A DNA stretch of 64,000 nt, taken from NCBI GenBank assembly GCA_019636215.1, contig JAHBXZ010000012.1, forward strand, positions 1 to 64,000, written 5' to 3'. This DNA is from Planctomycetota bacterium (GTDB lineage: Bacteria > Planctomycetota > UBA8742 > UBA2392). The notes beneath the pieces are model-generated. The model worked only from the letters and a program-made list of their open reading frames with translations, was not told where the DNA came from and made no database searches. Within the stretch, counting starts at the first letter, position 1. Every line of letters begins with the position of its first letter. The translations under genes and the position numbers were made by a program. Shown piece after piece: positions 55,905 through 64,000 of the stretch.

Positions 55905-56662
55905 GCGGCCTCCAGCAGGAACAGGTGCCCGGTTGTCTGGCAGGGCATGGCAAAGTGCATGGCGCGAAGCAGCCCGTAACCCCAGCGACGGCGCAACAGG
56001 CCCATCTGCACCCTGAAGCTGGGCACGGTCAGAACCTCGCCTGCGTGGCACACCACACGCCGTCCGCCGGCGCGAATCGCACGGCGGAGCGTGCGCGGGG
56101 TATAGAATTGAACGTGATCTGTTTCGCGCGCGATCCAAGGGTCCACCCAGCGCCGGCCCAGCCTGGCCAGCAGGCAGCCCTCGTTTGGCGCAAGCAGGGC
56201 GCATAATCCGCCCGGTGCCATCCAGGACCGGATGGTCGCCAGCGCCGCGACGTCGTCACGAATATGCTCAATCACATGGCTGAAGATCAGCAGGTGTGCG
56301 CCTTGTGCCACAGGCGCGGGCTGGCCTGCCGTGATCTCGACCTGCGCGATGGTGGCATGCGGCGCCAGCTCGCGGGCGCGGTCCAGACGCAAGGGGTTGT
56401 AGTCGCACCCCCAGAATTTGGCCTGGGGCAGATCTCGCAGCCGGAACAGGTTCACGCCGTCGCCGCAGCCGACATCCAGCACGCGCAAAGGACGTTGCGA
56501 CACGCGCTGTGCCACGCGGGCAAAGGCCTGCCGCAGGAATGCCTCGCGCCGCGCGTGATCAAATCTGGCCGAGCCAAAGCTCCACTCCAGCTGGCTGCCG
56601 GTGTACCAGTGGTTGCCGGCGGCAACCTGCGCCAGCATCTGCTGTGTCGCGGCGAGGTTCAT
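55901..56662 (-). CDS. Class I SAM-dependent methyltransferase
   Basis: 253 aa. SAM-binding motif I VLDVGCGDG (61-69), then GCDYNPLRLDRAREL and FSHVIEHIRDD. Located between the exporter permease and ATPase genes with 4-nt overlaps on both sides. In Wzm/Wzt systems a methyl group at the glycan end can stop elongation and be read by Wzt, so chain-end methylation is an attractive but unproven role. Confidence 0.88.
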   Translation of the reverse strand: MNLAATQQMLAQVAAGNHWYTGSQLEWSFGSARFDHARREAFLRQAFARVAQRVSQRPLRVLDVGCGDGVNLFRLRDLPQAKFWGCDYNPLRLDRARELAPHATIAQVEITAGQPAPVAQGAHLLIFSHVIEHIRDDVAALATIRSWMAPGGLCALLAPNEGCLLARLGRRWVDPWIARETDHVQFYTPRTLRRAIRAGGRRVVCHAGEVLTVPSFRVQMGLLRRRWGYGLLRAMHFAMPCQTTGHLFLLEAA

Positions 56663-57453
56663 GCCAGCTCCCCGAACACGCGCTCCATGCGCCGGAACCA
56701 GCGCCAGCCTGCAACCAGCACAACTACGCTGATCAAGGCCGCCAGCCCGAACTCGGGTGCCAGGCCGAAGTGCGCGCCGGTAATGCAGGTGCGCCAGGCG
56801 TCAAGGATCGGGGTCATCGGGTTCAGCCAGGCAAGCCACTTCAGGTTGCCCGTGCGTGGAATCGGGTAAACCACCGAACTGGCAAACATCCAGACCTGCA
56901 ACCCGACCTGCAGCACATACTGCACGTCGCGGTACAGCAGGTTGGCCGCCGACAGCACCAGCGCAAGACCCGTTGCCAGCGCCAGCTGCACGGCCAGCAC
57001 CACCGGCACCAGCGCCAGACCCGGCCCAGGGGCAATGCCGTACCAGGCCATCAACGCAGCCAGCACTGTCATGGCCACGGCAAAATCCACCAGGGCCGAA
57101 AGCACAACCGACAACGGCAGGGCCTCGCGGGCGAAGTAGACCTTGGTGACCAGGTTGCGCTGGTCTGTCAGGCAGCGCGCCGCCCCGGAAAGGATGTTTG
57201 CGTGAAGTTGCCACGGCACCAGCCCGAGAAACACAAACACCGGGTAGGGCAACCCGCCTGCATCCACTTTGGCAACGCGCGTGAACAGAAACGTGAAAAC
57301 CAGCATCAGTGCCACGGGCAGGGCCAGCGCCCAGCCGATGCCAAGCACGGTGTGCTTGTAGCGCACACGCACTTCGCGCGAGGCCAGCATCCAGGCCAGG
57401 CCCCTGGCCCCGGCAACTTCGCGCAGCTCGGCAGTGATCGACATTGGGCTCAT
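56659..57453 (-). CDS. wzm: Polysaccharide ABC exporter permease (Wzm-like)
   Basis: 264 aa, about six membrane segments, ABC-2 type. REVRVRYKHTVLGIGWALALPV and VYFAREALPLSVVLSALVDF are typical of O-antigen/teichoic-acid exporters of the Wzm/TagG class. It forms the channel with the Wzt-like ATPase. The ATG at 57453 is preferred because it makes an ATGA overlap with the preceding methyltransferase stop; another in-frame start lies at 57477. Confidence 0.93.
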   Translation of the reverse strand: MSPMSITAELREVAGARGLAWMLASREVRVRYKHTVLGIGWALALPVALMLVFTFLFTRVAKVDAGGLPYPVFVFLGLVPWQLHANILSGAARCLTDQRNLVTKVYFAREALPLSVVLSALVDFAVAMTVLAALMAWYGIAPGPGLALVPVVLAVQLALATGLALVLSAANLLYRDVQYVLQVGLQVWMFASSVVYPIPRTGNLKWLAWLNPMTPILDAWRTCITGAHFGLAPEFGLAALISVVVLVAGWRWFRRMERVFGELA

Positions 57454-58109
57454 GATAGCGGCGAAAAGGCGCCCCATGCTACCTGGGCGTACCCGCTTGC
57501 TTCACTGTGGCCTTCCAGCGGCCCGAAGTGACGCCGCAGGTGTCGATGAAACCGCGGGATGGAAAACGCCCGCACATGGTGCGGGTCTTCCAGCCAGCCG
57601 ATGGGCACACTCACTACCCAGCGCGCGCCGGGTGCCAGATGCGGACGGATTGCGGCAAGCAGGCTGGCCTCTTCGTCGACGTACAGGTGTTCCAGAAACT
57701 CGCACAGGACAACGGTGTCGAACTGGTCCGCCGGCTGAAGTCGAAGTGAGTCGGCACTGGACACCCTGGCCTCGACCTTCGGGAGCTGCAAAGCCGCAAG
57801 TTCATCAATGGCGGCGGAAAAGCCATCCACGGCGATCACACTGGAAACCTGCGGCCTGGCGGCGATGCGCGCTGTCAGGTTGCCGATTCCGCAGCCGACT
57901 TCGAGAACACGGCCGCTGGTCTGCGCAATGGCAGCAGCAGCCCGGGCGGCGTAGGCGGCCCAGCGGGCTTCGACTTCGGGCCAGGGCAGGTCGCGCTGGC
58001 CGCGGTAGATTTCCAGGGATGAGCCAGCCCCGGCCCACTGGTCGCGGCTGATGCGCCGGCCGGTAAATCGCCAGTGCCAGTAAAGGTAGAAAGGCTTGAG
58101 AGACTGCAT
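57450..58109 (-). CDS. Class I SAM-dependent methyltransferase
   Basis: 219 aa. Motif I VLEVGCGIGNLTA (68-80), then VIAVDGFSAAIDELA and VVLCEFLEHLYVDEE. First gene of the coupled export/glycosyltransferase block, 31 nt after the giant ASH/Kelch gene on the same strand. Acceptor unknown; probably the glycan or its lipid carrier. Confidence 0.88.
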   Translation of the reverse strand: MQSLKPFYLYWHWRFTGRRISRDQWAGAGSSLEIYRGQRDLPWPEVEARWAAYAARAAAAIAQTSGRVLEVGCGIGNLTARIAARPQVSSVIAVDGFSAAIDELAALQLPKVEARVSSADSLRLQPADQFDTVVLCEFLEHLYVDEEASLLAAIRPHLAPGARWVVSVPIGWLEDPHHVRAFSIPRFHRHLRRHFGPLEGHSEASGYAQVAWGAFSPLS

Positions 58110-58140
58110 TGGCAGAATCCTGGACGCCCGGGCGCTGATG

Positions 58141-61100
58141 TCAATCACCCCAGAACCAGACGTCAGACTCGCCGTTGGTATCCAGGACATGGGCCTCGCC
58201 GTCTACATACCCTCCGACGATGCACATGCGGTTGCCGGCGGCATCCCACACTGCGCCGTGGGCCCATCGCGGCTGAGGTGCGGCGACCGGCGGATTCAAC
58301 AGGGTCCAGACGCCGGTGCCGAGCGCCAATGAATACAGACGGTTGTTGGCAAGTCCGTTGACTCCGCCGAACAGCAGCATGCGGTGCCCGGCCGCGTCGT
58401 ACACGGCGCTGTGGTAGAACACCGCGCCCGGCGAAGTGCCGCTGGTAACCATGGTGCCCCAGGCAGGCGCGCCGGAAAGCGACAGCACACTCAGGATCGC
58501 CGTGGCCCCGTTGTTGCTGCCGCCGTAAACCAGCATTCTCTGGTTGACCGGATCAAACACTGCCGATGTCGCCACACGGGCCAGTGGCGCGCCGGTGGGC
58601 GAGAGGTTGACCCAGTTGAGAGTCGACAGATCCAGGGCAAACGTGGTGTTGTGCATGGCGCCGGTGCTGTCCAGGCCACCCCAGATCACCATGCGGCCCA
58701 GATGGTCCACCACGGCCACATGCTGGGCCCTGGTGCCCGGTGGCGTCCCGCCGGGTGAAAGCAGCGTCCAAGCCGGCGGGCCGGACAGGTTCAGCGCCCA
58801 TACTTCGCCCACGATCGTGTTGTTGGCGGCGCCGGCGCGGCCACCAAAAAGAATCATCCGCTGGTTGGCCGCTTCATACACCAGTGTCGCCGAGCGCCGG
58901 GCAGTCGGGCCGGTGCCCGTTGCAGCCAGCGTCTGCCAGCCCGAGATGGGCGCGGCAAGGTCAAGCTGCCACAGGCCTGCCGCAGGCATGCCATTTGCCA
59001 GGCCGCCAAATGCAATCAGCCGGTTCGCAACAGGATCCAGGGCAACCGACGCCGTCACCAATGAAGTGGGCGAAACCAGCACAATCGGGTTAACCCAGCC
59101 CCCGGCAATGTTGCCGGTATCAATCGCCCAGGTGTCAGCCTGTGCTGTGCTGTTCACAAATCCGGTTGCAGTCACAAGCCAGCCGTTGCCATCCATGCAG
59201 CCCGCGTGGGCGTGCCTTGCCGCCGGGCCTGGGGCCGGGGGTGCCAGCAACGTCCAGATCGCGGTGGGGTTGTTGACGTCAAGTTCCCACAGGTCACCGA
59301 ACTGCCCGCCGTTCGTGCCGCCGAAAATCCAGGCCTTGCGGCCGGTTGGGTCGGCGGCCACGGCCATTTCGCGACGGGAGGGCATGAACGGCGCGGAGAC
59401 GGCCGAAATGTTGGTCCAAGCTTCGGCACCCAGGGTCAGGTCAAGCACAAACACGCTGTTGTAGAAGAACGCGCCCTGGCCGCCGAACACAACCATGCGG
59501 TTGAGCGATGCGTCAAACATGCCGCCGGCGCCATAGCGCACGGGCGGCAGCGTGCCGGTCGGTGCCAGCGCGGACCAGCCGGTCAGGGCCAGGTCCCACA
59601 CCCAGGTGTCGTTCTGTGCGGCCGTCGACAGTCCGCCGAACAGCACCAGCCGCTGAGCAACGGTGTCCAGAACCATCGTCGGCATGATGCGCGGGGTCGG
59701 GCCGCCGCCGACACTGAGCTGTGTCCATGCCCCGCCGGACAAGCCGCTGAGGTCAAGTTGCCACAGGTCGCCCAGCCTGGCGCCAGTGCTGTCCTGGCCA
59801 CCAAACACGATCAGCCGCTGGCCGACGGGGTCGTAGGCCGAGGCCAGATACATGCGCGGCGAAGGCGCAATACCCGTTGCGTTGAACTTCACCCAGGTGG
59901 CTGAAGCGACGCTGCGATCGAGTGTCCAGACATCGTTGAACAGACCGGCCGCATCCTTGCCGCCGAAGATCACGACGCGGTTGTGTGTTGCATCCAGCGC
60001 CATCGTGGCACCCCAGCGCGCGGGCATCAGCAGTTGCGGTGGTGCGGCTGCAGGCGCGGACTGCCAGGCGGGGGTAGCAGCAAGATCCAGCACAGACAAC
60101 GCGGTCAGCGGCACTGAAGTGCTGGGCAGCCCGCCAAACAGAAGGGCCTGGGCCCGTGCGGCGTCGAATGCCGCCGAACCAACCACGCGCCCATTGCCGG
60201 CGGCGGGGTCCGGGCTTGCGGCACTCCACTGGTGCTGGCTGCCGCCCTGCAGGGGCATGACCCAGGTGTCGCCAAGGAACGTGCTGCCGCGGTAGCCGCT
60301 GCTGACCATCAGCTGATTGCTGATCGTGTCGTGAACCCAGGTGCTGAAGTAGCGCGTACCGGCCGCGCCGTTGGTGGTGACGGGCGACCAGTTCATGCCG
60401 GTCAGGTCAAGTTCGTGGCAGTCGCCCACCGTGCCTGTGGCACCGTTGCCGCCATAGATGACAAGCCGGTTGGAAACCGGGTCCAGGGCCGCGGCATGGC
60501 CCATGCGCGCCGTGGGCACAATGCCGCCTGTTGCAACCGCGCCGGTGCCCCAGCTTTCGCCGCCCAGTGTCAGGTCGAGTTCCCAGGTGTCAGCGAAGTA
60601 CCCCGCACCCTGCCCGCCGTGCATGATCGCGCGGGGAGCCGCCGGGTCATAGGCCAGCACAGGCGCAAAGCGTGGCGCGGGCGTGGCAGGCGAGCCCGTG
60701 GCGATCTGCTGCCAGGTTTCGGCGCCGCGAGTCAGGCTTAGCGCCCAGGTGTCGTTTGCCGCGCCGCCGCTGGTGTTACCGCCGAACACAATCATGCGAT
60801 GGTTGACGGCATCCAGCACGGCCGCCGCGTACTGGCGCGCGCTGGGCCCGCCGGACACCGAAAGCCGCTGCCAGCCCGGCCCCCAGGCGGAGCTGCGTTC
60901 ATACACCCACAGTTCGTTGGTGATAATGCCGTAGCGCTTGCCGGCGAAGATCAGCATGCGGTCATTGGGGGCGTCAAACACCGCGCAATGGCCGAACACC
61001 GACGTGGCTTGTTGAACCGGTGAAAGGTGCTTGGCCCAGCCGCCGTCGCGCTGCAGGGCAAACGGGGCGCTGGAACCAGGCGTGCCGGGCTGCACACCGA

Positions 61101-64000
61101 GAAACGGCGACAGGGTGATGACGTATGCGAAGTCCGTCACGTGGCGCTCGGTGGCGTAGGCGTCCCAGCGGAACTCAAGCGCTGTGTTGGCGGGCACGCC
61201 AAAGATCGTGCTGCCAGTGATGGTGCCGGCGCTGGCCCAGGTCAGGGCCGGCGGGCCAGCATTGGCGCCGCCGCTGTAGGTCACGACAACGTCTATGAAT
61301 GTCAGCGGCGCGCCGTTGACGCTGGCGGTTACGGTCAGGGGCCCGCCGTTGTCCGGGCTGACGGTGACGCCCGTGACACTGGTCGGGATCTGCCCGGTGC
61401 CGTCCACAGTGACGTCAAAGTCGCCGCTGGTGCCGCCGCTGTCGCTGGTGATGCGCAGGGTTGCCGTGCGTGGCCCGGCCGCAGATGGGTTCATGCGTGC
61501 CTGGATTGCGTCGTTGAGCCCCGCGCCGATGGTAATCGGCAGAGCCGGCGCGGCCGGGAAGAACGACCAATCGCCTGCGTTGGCACCCACGAAAGCAAGT
61601 GCGGTGATCGTCAGCGGGCCGGTGCCGGTGTTGTTGAAGGTGTGTGTAACCGGCGAGGTCGGTGTGCCAATGAAGCTTGAACCATAGCCGACCGGCGTGG
61701 TCGTGCTGAGTGTGCCGACCAGGGCGTTGCCGCTGACGGCGATGTCCGAGAAGTTGCCGGGTGTGCCGCCGGAGTTGTCGGTCACGCGCAACGTGGCACT
61801 GCGAGAGCCGGTGCCCTGGGGTGTGAAGCTGGCGGTGATGTTGACGCTGCCGCCGCTGGCAATCGTGTGCGGCAGGCCGGGGACGCTGTTGAACGACCAG
61901 TCCGCGGCATCGGTGCCGATGAAGTTGAGCGCCGTGATCGTCAATGTCCCGGGGCCGGTGTTGGTGATCGTGTGCATGACCGGCGAACTGGGCGAAGTGA
62001 CAAAGACGTTGGTGGCGCCATAGTTCACCGGCGTCGGGCTGGAGAACGTGCCCGAGATGCCGTTGCCGTCGACGGTGACATTGCTGAAGCTGCCGGGTGT
62101 ACCGCCGGTGTCGCTGGTAAAGCGCAGGGTCGAGGTACGGGCCCCGTTGCCGCCGGGTGTGAAGACAGCCTGGATGTTAACACTGGCGCCGGCGCCGATC
62201 ACAAAGGGCACCGTCGGTGCGGCCGGAAAGAACGCCCAGTCCGCGGCGTCGCCGCCGGTGAAAGTCACCGCCGTGACTGTCAGCGGGCCGGTGCCGGTGT
62301 TGCTGACCGTGTGGGTCACCGGTGCTGTGGGTGTACCGAACTGCTGAGAGCCGTAACCCACCGGCGTTGCCGTGCTGAGTGTGCCCACCGTCCCGGTGCC
62401 GGTGACAGTGACGTCGGTCAGCGTGTTGATGAACCCGCCCGAGTCACTGGTAAAGCGCAGGGTTGAGGCCAGCGCCCCCGTGGCACCGGGCACCAGTTGT
62501 GCCGTGACCTGGGCGTTGCCGCCCACCCCGATCACGATGGGGAAAGTCGGTACCGGGTTGAAGCTCCAGTAGGCCGCGTCGCCGCCGGTGAACTGGGCAA
62601 GGGTAATCGTCAGCACGCCAGTGCCGGTGTTGGTGATGGTGTGTATGCGGGGTGAAAGGCTGGTGGGGGTGAACAGGTTGCCGGTGCCGTAGTCCACGGG
62701 TGTCGGGGTGCTGAGCACGCCGGCCGTGCCGCTGCCGGTGATGGTTACGTCAAAGTCGCCGCTTGTGCCTCCGCTGTCGCTGGTGATGCGCAAGAGGCTG
62801 GTGCGCAGGCCGGTGGCCGTGGGCATCAGCCGCGCCTGCACGTTCACCGAAGACCCGGGCCCGATGTTCATCGGCAGGCTGGGTGGGGGCAGCCAGCTCC
62901 AGTCTGCGGCGTCGCCACTGAAGAACTGCAGGTTGGTGATCGTCAGTACGCCTGTGCCGCTGTTGGTCAGGGTGTGCGTGACAGGCGACAGGTTCGTGAA
63001 CTGCCCCACATTACCGCTGCCATAGTTCACCGGCGTTGTGGTGCTGAGTGTGCCGACCAGGGCGTTGCCGCTGACAGCAATGTCTGAAAAGTTGCCGGGT
63101 GTGCCGCCGGAGTTGTCCGTGACGCGCAGTGTGGCACTGCGCGGGCCGGTGCCCTGGGGTGTGAAGCTGGCGGTGATGTTGACGCTGCCGCCGCTGGCAA
63201 TCGTGTGCGGCAGGCCGGGGACGCTGTTGAAAGACCAGTCCGCGGCATGGGTGCCGATGAAGTTGACGGCTGTGATCGTCAATGTCCCGGGGCCGGTGTT
63301 GGTGATCGTGTGCGTGACTGGCGAAAGCGGCGAAGTGACAAAGACGTTGGTGGCGCCATAGTTCACCGGCGACGGGCTGGAGAACGTGCCGGCAATGCCT
63401 GTGCCCGTAACGGCCACGCTGCGTGTGGTGTAAGGCGCGCTGGCGTTGGTGACGTTGCTGCTGAACGCGCCCGCTGCTGTGGGGTTGAAGCGTACGAAAA
63501 TCGTAGTCAAGGTCGCCGCCTGTGCGGGTGTGCGCGACAGGCTTGCACCCCAGGGGCCACCGGCTGCCAGCGCCACCTGAAAATGGGCCGGCGCCGTGAT
63601 CGACAGATTGGCGCTCAGGCCTACGCCTTGCACATTGTAAGTCTGCGAACCTGAGGGTGTGCCGACCTGCTGGTTGCCAAAGGCCAGAGGGCCGGTCGTG
63701 CTTACGGTGATGCCCGCGCCGGTGCCGCTGACGGCGATGTTCTGCGTAACCGCGCCGCTGCTGGCGTTGGTCACGTTGCCTGCCGCTGCGCCAAGCACGG
63801 TGGGCGAAAAGCGCACGAAGATTGGGGTGCTGGCCACCGTGCCGCCCGAGGGCGCAAGGTTCAGGCTGGAAACCCAGGGGCCAACCGCTGCCAGTGCGAC
63901 TTCAAAGCTGGCGGGCGGGGTGACGACGATGTTCGCTGTCAGGAACGTGCCCGAGACGTTGTAACTTTGTGCAGCCGAATTCGTGCCGATTTCAACGTTG
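58141..64000 (-). CDS. Giant secreted ASH-repeat/Kelch protein, 5' end beyond window
   Basis: The frame is open to the right edge, giving at least 1953 codons; the N-terminus is missing. About 64000-61390 encodes eight ASH/HYDIN-like beta-sandwich repeats of about 100 residues (PVNYGATNVF..., FTPQGTG, RSATLRVT), the first incomplete. A short Ig-like spacer follows (about 61390-61070). Then about 18 Kelch motifs (RMIVFGG, NDTWALSL and variants; 61050-58150) would form two to three beta-propellers. No sortase or autotransporter tail at the end (ESDVWFWGD). Probably an extracellular adhesion or matrix protein; the upstream position near the glycan exporter suggests a surface role. Confidence 0.9.
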   Translation of the reverse strand, partial: NVEIGTNSAAQSYNVSGTFLTANIVVTPPASFEVALAAVGPWVSSLNLAPSGGTVASTPIFVRFSPTVLGAAAGNVTNASSGAVTQNIAVSGTGAGITVSTTGPLAFGNQQVGTPSGSQTYNVQGVGLSANLSITAPAHFQVALAAGGPWGASLSRTPAQAATLTTIFVRFNPTAAGAFSSNVTNASAPYTTRSVAVTGTGIAGTFSSPSPVNYGATNVFVTSPLSPVTHTITNTGPGTLTITAVNFIGTHAADWSFNSVPGLPHTIASGGSVNITASFTPQGTGPRSATLRVTDNSGGTPGNFSDIAVSGNALVGTLSTTTPVNYGSGNVGQFTNLSPVTHTLTNSGTGVLTITNLQFFSGDAADWSWLPPPSLPMNIGPGSSVNVQARLMPTATGLRTSLLRITSDSGGTSGDFDVTITGSGTAGVLSTPTPVDYGTGNLFTPTSLSPRIHTITNTGTGVLTITLAQFTGGDAAYWSFNPVPTFPIVIGVGGNAQVTAQLVPGATGALASTLRFTSDSGGFINTLTDVTVTGTGTVGTLSTATPVGYGSQQFGTPTAPVTHTVSNTGTGPLTVTAVTFTGGDAADWAFFPAAPTVPFVIGAGASVNIQAVFTPGGNGARTSTLRFTSDTGGTPGSFSNVTVDGNGISGTFSSPTPVNYGATNVFVTSPSSPVMHTITNTGPGTLTITALNFIGTDAADWSFNSVPGLPHTIASGGSVNITASFTPQGTGSRSATLRVTDNSGGTPGNFSDIAVSGNALVGTLSTTTPVGYGSSFIGTPTSPVTHTFNNTGTGPLTITALAFVGANAGDWSFFPAAPALPITIGAGLNDAIQARMNPSAAGPRTATLRITSDSGGTSGDFDVTVDGTGQIPTSVTGVTVSPDNGGPLTVTASVNGAPLTFIDVVVTYSGGANAGPPALTWASAGTITGSTIFGVPANTALEFRWDAYATERHVTDFAYVITLSPFLGVQPGTPGSSAPFALQRDGGWAKHLSPVQQATSVFGHCAVFDAPNDRMLIFAGKRYGIITNELWVYERSSAWGPGWQRLSVSGGPSARQYAAAVLDAVNHRMIVFGGNTSGGAANDTWALSLTRGAETWQQIATGSPATPAPRFAPVLAYDPAAPRAIMHGGQGAGYFADTWELDLTLGGESWGTGAVATGGIVPTARMGHAAALDPVSNRLVIYGGNGATGTVGDCHELDLTGMNWSPVTTNGAAGTRYFSTWVHDTISNQLMVSSGYRGSTFLGDTWVMPLQGGSQHQWSAASPDPAAGNGRVVGSAAFDAARAQALLFGGLPSTSVPLTALSVLDLAATPAWQSAPAAAPPQLLMPARWGATMALDATHNRVVIFGGKDAAGLFNDVWTLDRSVASATWVKFNATGIAPSPRMYLASAYDPVGQRLIVFGGQDSTGARLGDLWQLDLSGLSGGAWTQLSVGGGPTPRIMPTMVLDTVAQRLVLFGGLSTAAQNDTWVWDLALTGWSALAPTGTLPPVRYGAGGMFDASLNRMVVFGGQGAFFYNSVFVLDLTLGAEAWTNISAVSAPFMPSRREMAVAADPTGRKAWIFGGTNGGQFGDLWELDVNNPTAIWTLLAPPAPGPAARHAHAGCMDGNGWLVTATGFVNSTAQADTWAIDTGNIAGGWVNPIVLVSPTSLVTASVALDPVANRLIAFGGLANGMPAAGLWQLDLAAPISGWQTLAATGTGPTARRSATLVYEAANQRMILFGGRAGAANNTIVGEVWALNLSGPPAWTLLSPGGTPPGTRAQHVAVVDHLGRMVIWGGLDSTGAMHNTTFALDLSTLNWVNLSPTGAPLARVATSAVFDPVNQRMLVYGGSNNGATAILSVLSLSGAPAWGTMVTSGTSPGAVFYHSAVYDAAGHRMLLFGGVNGLANNRLYSLALGTGVWTLLNPPVAAPQPRWAHGAVWDAAGNRMCIVGGYVDGEAHVLDTNGESDVWFWGD
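61703..62052 (-). repeat. Near-identical ASH repeat copy 1
   Basis: About 350 bp nearly identical in DNA to 63041-63390, offset exactly 1338 bp (446 codons, four ASH repeats). Differences are scattered single bases. Confidence 0.85.
63041..63390 (-). repeat. Near-identical ASH repeat copy 2
   Basis: Partner of the copy at 61703-62052. Both encode the block that contains NVFVTSP, FIGT, SVPGLPHTIASGGSVN and FTPQGTG. The other repeats in between are much more divergent, so this pair was probably copied or converted recently. Confidence 0.85.

Overview
The window is a high-GC (roughly 65%) chromosomal segment packed with protein genes. The best guess is a planctomycete (Planctomycetota) or a close relative. 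This rests on dispersed palindromic repeats whose core reads CTCGCTGGCGCTTCGGGCTC, which I know as typical of that phylum. Supporting traits are a membrane pyrophosphatase, many secreted proteins without known function, an EF-hand protein and a giant secreted ASH/Kelch protein. No rRNA, transposase, integrase, phage module or CRISPR array was seen. Assignment below phylum is not supported.

Layout, left half. Positions 1-5742 are minus-strand housekeeping and accessory genes: a small membrane protein coupled to a dienelactone hydrolase, ychF, an AAC(3)-like acetyltransferase and a zinc-ribbon protein. Positions 6079-10414 are plus strand: a metallo-beta-lactamase/rhodanese fusion, rdgB, ilvE, a TetR regulator and a small protein. 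Positions 10501-19615 are minus strand: a TPR protein, hppA with an unusual cytoplasmic insertion, a secreted MA-type peptidase, a CPBP protease, uvrC and a TSUP permease. Then come tRNA-Ala(CGC) with a duplicated 3' end, a divergent TetR/quinone-oxidoreductase pair with a twin operator, and clpC next to a multi-hairpin element.

Positions 24679-28453 are the most repeat-rich part. They hold two paralogous secreted proteins, a decayed gene, tandem repeats, a 314-bp element bounded by inverted repeats, and two mosaic arrays in which three repeat modules share one junction sequence. Downstream are mnmA, a small exported protein, proC, an EF-hand protein, a MarR/DinB pair with a palindromic operator, a TPR-C39-TPR protein and an uncharacterised acidic protein.

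Positions 37922-58109 form one polysaccharide locus. From a divergent centre near 43.1 kb, a plus-strand operon encodes a Wzz-like polymer co-polymerase, a Wza-like export lipoprotein and a UDP-glucuronate-decarboxylase-like enzyme. A minus-strand operon encodes an O-antigen ligase/polymerase-like protein, a glycosyltransferase, an MBOAT O-acyltransferase and an SGNH-like partner. A second minus-strand block (58109 down to 46885) encodes two methyltransferases, a Wzm/Wzt ABC exporter, UDP-GlcNAc 2-epimerase and four glycosyltransferase proteins, two of them with two catalytic domains. Most of these genes are chained by 4-nt ATGA or GTGA overlaps. Together they would make sugar precursors, build a glycan, modify it, polymerise or ligate it, and export it. 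Upstream of this block lies the 3' part of the giant ASH/Kelch gene, which runs off the right edge.
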